A DNA stretch of 59,068 nucleotides, from assembly GCF_024691275.1 (NCBI RefSeq), contig NZ_JAILNU010000033.1, positions 1 to 59,068 on the forward strand. Direction: 5' to 3'. The DNA is from Ruminococcus sp. GTDB lineage: Bacteria; Bacillota; Clostridia; Oscillospirales; Ruminococcaceae. The position numbers were made by a program, and so were the translations under genes. The notes below the pieces were generated by a model, which saw nothing but the letters and a program-made list of their open reading frames with translations, was not told where the DNA came from and made no database searches. The stretch's first letter is position 1, and each line of letters opens with the position of its first letter. Shown in pieces: positions 52,796-59,068 of this stretch.

Positions 52796-53474
52796 ATTCA
52801 TTTGCCGCCCTAACCGATTTATCGCAGAAGTGCTCATTGACGGCAGAAAAGAGACCGTACACGTCAAGAATACAGGAAGATGCAGGGAGCTGCTTACCGT
52901 CGGCTGCAAGGTCTATGTGGAGATGTCGGACAATCCGAACAGGAAAACAAAATACGATCTTATCGCTGTCGAGAAGCTCCGAAGGGGCAAAGCACCGCTG
53001 CTCGTGAATATGGATTCGCAGATACCGAACAGCGCAGCTGAGGAATGGCTGAGAAAGGGCGAGCTATTTTCGGAGCAGGCTGTGATACGCCGCGAATGTA
53101 CATATGGGGCTTCACGCTTTGATTTCCGTATAGTTGACTGCGGAATAACATCGTTCCTTGAAGTTAAAGGCGTTACCCTTGAAAATGACGGTATAGCATA
53201 TTTCCCCGATGCTCCCACGAAACGAGGCGTAAAGCATATATATGAGCTTATAGATGCTAAAAATAAAGGCTTTGGTGCATATCTTCTGTTCGTTATACAA
53301 ATGAAGGAGATGCGCGAGCTGAGATCCAATATTGCCACTCACCGTGAATTCGGAGAAGCTCTTGCAGAAGCCGGGAAGGCAGGAGTAAAGCTGCTTGCTT
53401 ATGACTGTATCGTTACTCCTGACAGCATTACTATAGACAGGCCCATAAATATCAGAACGGAGTTGGATATATGA
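52767..53474 (+). CDS. sfsA: SfsA family protein
   Basis: 235 residues. RPNRFIAEVLIDG, VHVKNTGRCRELL, FLEVKGVTLENDGIAYFPDAPTKRG and the RG(V)KH segment identify SfsA, named for an effect on sugar fermentation in E. coli; the fold contains a PD-(D/E)XK-like nuclease core with an OB domain, but the biochemical role is unsettled. The ATG lies 29 bases inside the preceding gene, an unusually long overlap, and the stop overlaps dgt by four bases. Confidence 0.93.
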   Translation: MKYKHIKTAEFICRPNRFIAEVLIDGRKETVHVKNTGRCRELLTVGCKVYVEMSDNPNRKTKYDLIAVEKLRRGKAPLLVNMDSQIPNSAAEEWLRKGELFSEQAVIRRECTYGASRFDFRIVDCGITSFLEVKGVTLENDGIAYFPDAPTKRGVKHIYELIDAKNKGFGAYLLFVIQMKEMRELRSNIATHREFGEALAEAGKAGVKLLAYDCIVTPDSITIDRPINIRTELDI

Positions 53475-54895
53475 ACTGGAAAAAACTTTTATGCGAAAAA
53501 AGAAGAAGGAGCACATCTACGTCAGCGGTCAGCAGTGACCCGAGAAATGAGTTCCAGAAGGATTATCACCGTATAATCGGCAGTGCTTCTTTTCGCAGAT
53601 TACAGGATAAAACACAGGTCTTTCCGCTTGACAGGGGAGACTTTGTGAGAACACGGCTCACTCATTCTCTGGAGGTATCGTCCTTTGCAAAGTCACTTGG
53701 ACAGATGATATTCAGGTATATCCTGCAAAACGGCAAGGACAGTGACCTTACAGAGACTGACATCGAAAAGATATGCAGTGTGCTCGAATGTGCAGGACTT
53801 ATACATGATATCGGCAATCCGCCATTCGGTCATTTCGGCGAGGACTATGTAAGAGACTGGTTCAGGAGAAATCTCCGAAATATGGAACTTGGCGGCAAGA
53901 AGATAGATCGTATCCTCAATGAGCAGATGATTGGAGATCTTTATAATTTTGAAGGCAACGCACAGGCGCTGAGACTGCTAACGAAGCTGCATTTTCTTGT
54001 TGATGAAAACGGAATGAACCTTACTTATACTCTGCTTAATACCATAATAAAGTATCCCGTGCCCTCTACAGGCATCAATAAGGAAAGCGGCAATATCCGC
54101 GAAAAGAAAATGGGTTACTATTACGCAGACAGGGAGATATTCGAGGATATCACAAACAGTACGGGAGCAGGCAGCTGCCGTCATCCTCTGGCATTCATAC
54201 TCGAAGCAGCAGACGATATCGCGTATAAGACAGCTGACATCGAAGATGCTGTGAAAAAGGGATTCATAAGCTATTCAAGGCTTGTTGACGAGCTGAGGAA
54301 CACTTATATCATCAAATGTGCAGATGACGGAGAGCTTGCTGAGTACAAAAAGGCTGCGGACAAGCTGGAATATTACTATAGGAATGCAGTTGAGAAAAAT
54401 GTTTCATCACCTGAGCAGAATGCGGTTCAGCGTTGGATAATTTATGTGCAGGGAGTTCTTCTGAAGTGTGCGGCATACGGCTTTACAAGCAATTATGACG
54501 CTATCATGGAGGGAACATTCCCGAAAGAGCTCCTTGCAGCTTCTCATGGAAATGCAATTGCGTATGCTCTCGGTGATATGGCTTGCCGATTCGTATTCCG
54601 TTCAAAGTCGATATACAAGCTTGAGATCGCAGCAGGAGAGATATACGAATTCCTGCTTTGCAAGCTGACAAGTGCAGCGGTACTGTATGATACGGAGTAT
54701 AATCGTTCTGCAATACAGCAGAGGATAATGGAGCTTGTTTCCGAGAACTACATACGTGCATATAAGATACATTCCGAAGGCAGGTCAGAGGCAGAAAAGC
54801 TCTATCTCAGGCTAATGCTTGTTACTGATTATATCTGCGGCATGACAGACGGCTATGCACAAAAACTTTACAGGGAGCTGAGCGGCATTGAGTGA
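53471..54895 (+). CDS. dgt: Deoxyguanosinetriphosphate triphosphohydrolase family protein
   Basis: 474-residue HD-domain dNTPase. SASFRRLQDKTQVFPL and VRTRLTHSLEVS (metal His65), the HD pair in GLIHDIGNPPFGHFGE at 112-113, and DDIAYKTADIEDA later in the chain are characteristic. Such enzymes hydrolyse dNTPs to nucleoside and triphosphate, affecting mutation rate and in some bacteria limiting phage replication. The length fits the long class. Coupled to sfsA in front and overlapping the channel gene behind. Confidence 0.93.
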   Translation: MNWKKLLCEKRRRSTSTSAVSSDPRNEFQKDYHRIIGSASFRRLQDKTQVFPLDRGDFVRTRLTHSLEVSSFAKSLGQMIFRYILQNGKDSDLTETDIEKICSVLECAGLIHDIGNPPFGHFGEDYVRDWFRRNLRNMELGGKKIDRILNEQMIGDLYNFEGNAQALRLLTKLHFLVDENGMNLTYTLLNTIIKYPVPSTGINKESGNIREKKMGYYYADREIFEDITNSTGAGSCRHPLAFILEAADDIAYKTADIEDAVKKGFISYSRLVDELRNTYIIKCADDGELAEYKKAADKLEYYYRNAVEKNVSSPEQNAVQRWIIYVQGVLLKCAAYGFTSNYDAIMEGTFPKELLAASHGNAIAYALGDMACRFVFRSKSIYKLEIAAGEIYEFLLCKLTSAAVLYDTEYNRSAIQQRIMELVSENYIRAYKIHSEGRSEAEKLYLRLMLVTDYICGMTDGYAQKLYRELSGIE

Positions 54896-55862
54896 TGTAA
54901 AGAAAAAGAGCTTGAAAAGGCGTATTTTTGACATAATACAGATAGGCAACCGCGATGACTTTATAAGCCGTGCATTTGACTTTTTTATAGTAATTGTCAT
55001 CATAATGAATATACTAACGGTCTTTCTTGAGACTTTTGATGAGCTTGAAAGCTTATATCCTGTTTTCAAGACGATCGAAGCTGTAACAATAGCGGTTTTT
55101 TGTGTGGAGTATATCCTGCGAATCTGGACGGCAGATCTTCTTTACCCCCAAAAAAACAAAATATCGGCACGTTTAAAGTTCCTGCGATCCTTTGACGGTA
55201 TAGTTGACTTGCTGACGATCCTTCCATTTTTCTTCCTGAGCGGATTTATTGTTTTCCGAATGCTGAGAGTAGTAAGGATATTCCACCTTTTCAGAGTAAA
55301 TGCGCACTATGATTCGTTCCATATAATCACAACAGTTCTGATTGATAAAAAGAACCAGATCATATCATCGGTGTTTATCATCATTGTTTTGATGCTTGCA
55401 TCATCGCTGGGTATCTATAGCGCAGAACATGATGCACAGCCTGAGATATTCAGCAATGCATTTTCGGGAATATGGTGGAGCGTTTCGACGCTTCTAACCG
55501 TTGGTTACGGTGATATCTACCCCATAACTGTTATCGGTAAGCTTATGGCGATATGTATAGCTTTTCTCGGAGTAGGAGTAGTTGCTATTCCCACAGGTAT
55601 CATCAGTGCAGGTTTTGTTGAGCAGTACACGAAAAACCAGCACTCCGACGTGAAATTTCCTGATATCACTGAGGTCGGCGAAGTACTTGTAGACCGCAGC
55701 AGCGAGTTTTACGGACTATGTGTACGCGAAGCTGCCGAGAAATTCAATGTAAGGATACTCGTGATACTTCGCGGTGATATAACTATTGTTCCCCTTGATG
55801 AAGTGAAGATAAAGAAAAATGATATTCTAATTGTAAGAAGTGAAAAATTATCTAAGATATAA
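54888..55862 (+). CDS. Voltage-gated-type potassium channel with RCK C-terminal domain
   Basis: 324 residues: an S1-S4 type sensor with positively spaced S4 (FRMLRVVRIFHLFRV near 124), S5, a pore loop with the selectivity filter TVGYGD near 204-209, S6, then a cytoplasmic TrkA-C/RCK_C domain (about 255-324, ending in NDILIVRSEKL). This combination suggests K+ flux gated by voltage and by a ligand at the RCK_C domain, c-di-AMP being a known ligand for such domains. Start is TTG at 54888 inside the dgt end, with AGGGAG upstream. No terminator follows directly; the RNA promoter at 55911 begins 49 bases after its stop. Confidence 0.88.
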   Translation: MSDVKKKSLKRRIFDIIQIGNRDDFISRAFDFFIVIVIIMNILTVFLETFDELESLYPVFKTIEAVTIAVFCVEYILRIWTADLLYPQKNKISARLKFLRSFDGIVDLLTILPFFFLSGFIVFRMLRVVRIFHLFRVNAHYDSFHIITTVLIDKKNQIISSVFIIIVLMLASSLGIYSAEHDAQPEIFSNAFSGIWWSVSTLLTVGYGDIYPITVIGKLMAICIAFLGVGVVAIPTGIISAGFVEQYTKNQHSDVKFPDITEVGEVLVDRSSEFYGLCVREAAEKFNVRILVILRGDITIVPLDEVKIKKNDILIVRSEKLSKI

Positions 55863-55910
55863 AAAAGTGTGCAATATTTGTTAATATCGAACAAACAGCC
55901 CTTCCGCTTA

Positions 55911-55939
55911 TTGACAAGACTGATTAAAAATGATATAAT
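55911..55939 (+). promoter_or_regulatory. Strong consensus promoter of a non-coding transcript
   Basis: TTGACA-N17-TATAAT, a perfect consensus with no protein gene in front of it. Predicted start of transcription about 55946. Confidence 0.9.
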
Positions 55940-55945
55940 ATAAAT

Positions 55946-56167
55946 GCGAAAATAATTGGGTTGATTATTTGAGCGTGACCGAGGTCGGTGATCTGCACAA
56001 CAACCGTACCGCGGCGATTTCTTTGTAATGGACAAATCAGAGGGCTGTATTCATAGGCGAATACAGCTTTTGTCCTTTTATGGGGGTATAGCGAAAAGGT
56101 CTCTGTAAGGAGTAATATCAATAAGAAAAAAAGATGTAAGAGTTTATGGCTCTTACATCTTTTTCTT
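55946..56167 (+). ncRNA. Candidate stand-alone structured RNA, about 220 nt
   Basis: Begins at a consensus promoter and ends at a strong terminator with no convincing ORF between (longest readings are 19 and 26 codons, without ribosome sites). Internal structure seen: ACCGA-GG-TCGGT near 55979; a long hairpin made of GGACAAA / UUUGUCC (56030-56036 with 56069-56075) enclosing GCUGUAUUC / GAAUACAGC (56044-56052 with 56059-56067); and a possible closing stem between UUGAU (near 55961) and AUCAA (near 56117). ACAAA can alternatively pair with UUUGU at 56022-56026. Size and isolation recall 6S or raiA-motif RNAs, but I do not recognise its conserved bases. Confidence 0.6.
56124..56167. terminator. 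Terminator of the structured RNA
   Basis: GATGTAAGAG / CTCTTACATC, a 10-bp stem with a 7-nt loop, followed by TTTTTCTT; the minus strand also carries a seven-T run, so it can stop transcripts from the Spo0A-like gene too. Bases 56168-56396 hold no supported gene; a weak TTGTCA-N17-TACTAT pair occurs at 56217-56245. Confidence 0.92.
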
Positions 56168-56396
56168 AGCTTAAAGACATTATCTGAAAGGGCAGTATTT
56201 GGTTGTCTATTCAGTTTTGTCATAGTTAAGTCGATCTGATACTATTAATACATCTCAGAAAGCGCAGTTTTCGTGAATATAATGATACTTTATCAGATAA
56301 GATCGGGGCTATTATGTATCTAATTATTGTAAAATAACGGAGTTTTTACTTGCAAAAGCATTGCAAGATAAAAAACAGAATTGATGCAGTTACAGA

Positions 56397-56900
56397 TCAA
56401 AGGTTTGAATTGCGATATACTCTTATCCATTCTGATACAGTCGTGAAGAAGACCGAATTAGTCGGAACATCGAATTTGCTCTGGAGAGTATGTTTGAATA
56501 TCATATACGCAAGATTATCACTGTGTCTCGGCCAACCTGACTTGACTGCATGACGGATAGCACGTTCTACGGCGCTCTCAGATGAAGAATACATCTCAGC
56601 GAGCTGAGTATATATCTGTTTATTTGTGGGTATCTTATCATCGGTTGCCAAACACAGCATTATACCGTCTTTAAGATAATGATATCCCTTTGTAGAAGGT
56701 GAGATGCCGAGGTCCATAATGGTATTTACGACAATAGTTTCGAGACTGACATTTTTCGCTGCAAGCTCGTGTGGCTGAGTTCCTTTTGTGGGTTCAGGAG
56801 TTTCGGAATTTTCAGTTACCTCTTTAATTGTATTGTTTTCAGCGGATACTGTGTTTTCATTTTTTTCTTTGTTTTTTGTATTCTCTTTTACTTCTAACAT
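56397..56900 (-). CDS. Spo0A C-terminal-domain protein without a receiver domain
   Basis: 167 residues. About residues 1-50 are polar and probably disordered (KENTKNKEKNENTVSAENN). Residues from about 55 on match the Spo0A effector domain: TIMDLGISPSTKGYHYLKDGI, then SSESAVERAIRHAVKSGW, the DNA-recognition helix region, and PTNSVFFTTVSEWIRV at the end. The phosphoacceptor receiver domain of true Spo0A is absent, so activity would not depend on the usual phosphorelay. The start at 56900 follows AAAGGAGCAGG; in-frame codons further upstream lie in the promoter. Likely a DNA-binding regulator; targets unknown. Confidence 0.85.
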   Translation of the reverse strand: MLEVKENTKNKEKNENTVSAENNTIKEVTENSETPEPTKGTQPHELAAKNVSLETIVVNTIMDLGISPSTKGYHYLKDGIMLCLATDDKIPTNKQIYTQLAEMYSSSESAVERAIRHAVKSGWPRHSDNLAYMIFKHTLQSKFDVPTNSVFFTTVSEWIRVYRNSNL

Positions 56901-56958
56901 TTTCGCCTGCTCCTTTAATGGTTTCAGACATATCATAGGCTCTGATGATATCAAATAA

Positions 56959-56967
56959 ATTATACCA
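56959..56967 (-). promoter_or_regulatory. Extended -10 promoter of the Spo0A-like gene
   Basis: Minus-strand TGGTATAAT, an extended -10 box about 58 bases before the start codon; the -35 position (TGTAAA) is poor. Confidence 0.5.
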
Positions 56968-57039
56968 TATTTCGGATATTTTTTACATATCGCATTTTGT
57001 CGCACATTGACGAGTTCTGTCGAATATTTCCAAATCGCA

Positions 57040-57064
57040 AAAAAGAGCAGCCGAAGCTGCTCTT
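57040..57064 (-). terminator. Terminator of the acyl-CoA ligase gene
   Basis: AAGAGCAGC-TTCG-GCTGCTCTT on the minus strand with a UUCG loop followed by a T-run; begins a few bases after the stop codon. Confidence 0.93.
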
Positions 57065-57068
57065 AATA

Positions 57069-58703
57069 TCAGTTTTTGATCTGTTTTGCAACAAGACTTT
57101 CTCCGCAGTAAATTTCACGAAGCTTTGGCTTCTCGATCTTGCCTGTGGGGTTTCTTGGAACATCAGCAAAGATGATCTTGTGCGGTCTTTTGTATCTCGG
57201 AAGTTTCTGACAGAATGCTGTGATATCTTCTTCTGTGCAGTTGTGATCTTCCTTTATGGATATGATAGCAGCAGCTATCTCGCCGAGTCTCTTGTCGGGA
57301 AGTCCGATAACAGCCACGTCCTTGACAGCGGGGTGGCTTCTGAGGAAGTCTTCGATCTGAACAGGGTAAAGGTTCTCGCCGCCGCTGATGATAACGTCCT
57401 TCTTACGGTCAACGAGGTAAATGAAGCCGTCCTCATCTTCCTGAGCCATATCGCCTGTGTAGAGCCAACCGTCCTTGAGAGTATCGGCAGTAGCCTTTTC
57501 GTCGCGGTAGTAGCACTTCATAACGCCTGGGCCCTTTACGAGAAGTTCGCCGACCTCTCCGCGCTTAACGGTATTGCCGTTTTCGTCAGCTATCTTAACC
57601 TCCCAGCCGAAGCCTGCTTTACCGATAGCGCCTACCTTATGGATATTTTCAACGCCAAGGTGTACGCAGCCGGGACCGATAGACTCGCTGAGACCGTAGT
57701 TTGTGTCGTACTGGTGTTTCGGGAATACCTTTTTCCAGCGAGCGATAAGTGAAGGAGGAACAGGCTGTGCGCCGATATGCATGAGTCTCCACTGATCGAG
57801 CTGGTACTCTGAAAGGTCGATATCGCCTCTGTCGATAGCATCGAGTATATCCTGTGCCCACGGAACGAGCAGCCATACTATAGTACAGCCCTCATTGGAA
57901 ACGGTCTCGATAATAGACTTTGGCTTTACGCCCTTGAGGAGAACAGCCTTGCTGCCTGAGTAAAGGCTGCCGAACCAGTGCATTTTCGCGCCTGTATGAT
58001 AGAGAGGGGGAATGCAGAGGAAAATATCATCTCTTGTCTGACCGTGGTGATTCTGTTCAACCTTAGCGGAGTGCATAAGGCTTGTGTGGTCATGGAGTAT
58101 AGCCTTCGGGAAACCTGTTGTACCTGATGAGAAGTAGATAGCTGCATTGTCGTCGTCGCTTATCTTAACATCAGGAGCTGAGCTTGCACAGTTTGCAACA
58201 AGGCTGTCATAGTGCTCGGCAAATGAAGGACAGCCCTCACCAACGTAGAAAAGGAGCCTGTTCTTGCTGATATCATCAGCTATCTCCTCGATCCTTCCGA
58301 TAAATTCAGGACCGAACATGAGGATATCAACTTCTGCAAGGTCGAGGCAGTACTTTATCTCATCGGCAGTGTATCTGAAGTTGAGCGGAACAGCAAGAGC
58401 TCCCGCTTTGAGTACGCCGAAGTATATAGGGAGCCACTCAAGGCAGTTCATAAGAAGTATGCCTACCTTATCTCCCTTATGTACACCTCTTTCGATGAGC
58501 ATATTAGCGAAACGGTTAGCCTTTTCGTCGAAGACCTTCCATGTGATCTCACGTCTGTAGTGACATTCGGGATTTGGCTCTATGAGTTCATATTCTTTCC
58601 ATGTGATACGGCGAACTTCAGTGATCTCGGGGTTGACCTCAACGAGAGCGACATCGCTGCCGTACAAGCTGGCATTTCTTTCAAGCAATTCTGTAATTGG
58701 CAT
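57069..58703 (-). CDS. AMP-dependent acyl-CoA synthetase/ligase
   Basis: 544 residues of the ANL superfamily. The adenylation P-loop is YFSSGTTGFPKAILHDH near 210, YGLSESIG (A5) near 335, the Asp of WLYTGDMA (A7) near 420, the hinge DRKKDVIISGGENLYP (A8), and the catalytic Lys in NPTGKIEKPKLR near 530. It activates a carboxylic acid with ATP and passes it to CoA; pocket residues do not tell the acid, with medium/long-chain fatty acids the usual guess. The start at 58703 follows GAAAGGAC. Transcribed alone. Confidence 0.92.
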   Translation of the reverse strand: MPITELLERNASLYGSDVALVEVNPEITEVRRITWKEYELIEPNPECHYRREITWKVFDEKANRFANMLIERGVHKGDKVGILLMNCLEWLPIYFGVLKAGALAVPLNFRYTADEIKYCLDLAEVDILMFGPEFIGRIEEIADDISKNRLLFYVGEGCPSFAEHYDSLVANCASSAPDVKISDDDNAAIYFSSGTTGFPKAILHDHTSLMHSAKVEQNHHGQTRDDIFLCIPPLYHTGAKMHWFGSLYSGSKAVLLKGVKPKSIIETVSNEGCTIVWLLVPWAQDILDAIDRGDIDLSEYQLDQWRLMHIGAQPVPPSLIARWKKVFPKHQYDTNYGLSESIGPGCVHLGVENIHKVGAIGKAGFGWEVKIADENGNTVKRGEVGELLVKGPGVMKCYYRDEKATADTLKDGWLYTGDMAQEDEDGFIYLVDRKKDVIISGGENLYPVQIEDFLRSHPAVKDVAVIGLPDKRLGEIAAAIISIKEDHNCTEEDITAFCQKLPRYKRPHKIIFADVPRNPTGKIEKPKLREIYCGESLVAKQIKN

Positions 58704-58784
58704 TATGATTGTCCTTTCTGTATTTGCAGCCCATGTACTTTGACTGATAAAAGCCAAAAAGCTGCAAAGCGATAAACTATCTCT

Positions 58785-58813
58785 ATTTTAACATAAAACG
58801 ACATGGAAGTAAA
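58785..58813 (-). promoter_or_regulatory. Promoter of the acyl-CoA ligase gene
   Basis: Minus-strand TTTACT-N17-TAAAAT, about 80 bases before the start codon. Confidence 0.7.
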
Positions 58814-58943
58814 TACTTATTTTGTTTTTTAATAGACAAATCGCAGCTGAAAATTTCAGCACATTGCATAAACTTTATTACCAAAACAGTAGGTTTTAAT
58901 TGATTCGCGCTGATTTTATTTCAGGTTAATTAATATATGTATG

Positions 58944-59053
58944 CTAAAATAAAACTGAGCCAGTTAGCCTCAAAATGATAATAAAAAAATGAGCCACTAA
59001 AATAAAAATCCTGTATAATAAGAGAAAGAGCTTGTGTACAGGAGGAACAAGGA
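58944..59053 (+). mobile_element. Probable left end of an IS21-like element
   Basis: AT-rich sequence with two copies of CTAAAATAAAA (58944-58954 and near 58997-59007) and two of TGAGCCA, the kind of repeated end sequence seen in IS21-family elements, then a TATAAT box and GGAGGAACAAGGAG directly before a start codon at 59054. The element would extend beyond the window. The 58814-58943 stretch before it shows nothing recognisable. Confidence 0.4.
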
Positions 59054-59068
59054 GTGGCAATAGCAATG
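59054..59068 (+). CDS. Start of a gene cut by the window edge, possibly an IS21 transposase
   Basis: Only five codons (Met-Ala-Ile-Ala-Met from GTG) are inside the window. A strong AAGGAG site is present, though it lies very close to the GTG; the ATG at 59066 is a better-spaced alternative start. Identity is inferred only from the upstream repeats. Confidence 0.35.

Noticed and set aside
56029..56109. 26-codon ORF inside the candidate RNA
   Set aside because: No ribosome binding site, and it runs through the strongest hairpin of the RNA.
55946..56130. T-box or other known riboswitch reading of the GUACCGCGG segment
   Set aside because: The T-box core (GGUGGNACCGCG), specifier stem and a downstream gene are all missing.
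58548..58640. Apparent duplication (two ITWK segments) near the acyl-CoA ligase N-terminus
   Set aside because: Related clostridial ligases, as far as I recall, carry a similar extended N-terminal segment, so it is probably normal for the subfamily.

Overview
The window looks like a chromosomal segment of a low-to-medium GC Clostridia bacterium, most likely Ruminococcus or a close relative (Oscillospiraceae). The basis is Gram-positive PolC, short HisG paired with HisZ, the MurT/GatD pair, strong AGGAGG-type ribosome binding sites, TTGACA-N17-TATAAT promoters, and Thr-rich linkers on exported proteins. The genus is inferred from style and gene content; no search was run. Most of the window is housekeeping DNA. 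It also holds a metal-handling cluster, several regulators and three stretches of structured non-coding DNA.

Layout. 1-1125: a cytoplasmic family 5 glycoside hydrolase (minus strand) ending at two hairpins. 1432-2092: a tandemly duplicated unit of two serine tRNAs (GCU and UGA anticodons), each copy with its own promoter and terminator. 2249-14259: pyrH-frr-uppS-cdsA-dxr-rseP-metallohydrolase-ispG-(frameshifted small membrane gene)-polC, linking UMP, ribosome recycling, lipid and isoprenoid supply and replication. 14261-25441: a complete histidine operon, hisZGD-C-B-H-A-F-I-E, interrupted by six non-his genes (a membrane protein, a tyrosine phosphatase, a flavodoxin, two small membrane proteins and an AAA ATPase), closed by a bidirectional terminator.

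25477-36155: a membrane-anchored SGNH hydrolase, divergent from a left-handed beta-helix protein and a lipoprotein with a duplicated domain. A 1924-residue transglutaminase-like/DUF4011/SF1-helicase/nuclease protein follows, with murT-gatD directly behind it. 36160-41503: a palindrome cluster, an XRE regulator, a cupin with an operator-like palindrome, a flippase and a second-type EF-G. 41757-46484: a minus-strand metal cluster made of a CobW-like GTPase fused to a YcgQ-type domain, a CobW GTPase with a His-rich tandem repeat, and a Zn/Cd P-type ATPase with duplicated HMA/His modules and an ArsR-type operator.

46770-55862: an ECF sigma/anti-sigma pair, a MATE pump divergent from an AraC regulator, then a translationally coupled run of a GT-C glycosyltransferase, sfsA, dgt and a K+ channel. 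55863-56396: a candidate stand-alone structured RNA with its own promoter and terminator. 56397-58703: a receiver-less Spo0A DNA-binding-domain protein and an acyl-CoA ligase. The right edge appears to enter an IS21-like element.

Best candidates for undescribed biology are the roughly 220-nt RNA at 55946-56167, the related palindromic elements nested inside terminator hairpins at 41613-41752 and 48677-48780, the GTPase-YcgQ fusion in the zinc cluster, and the receiver-less Spo0A homologue.
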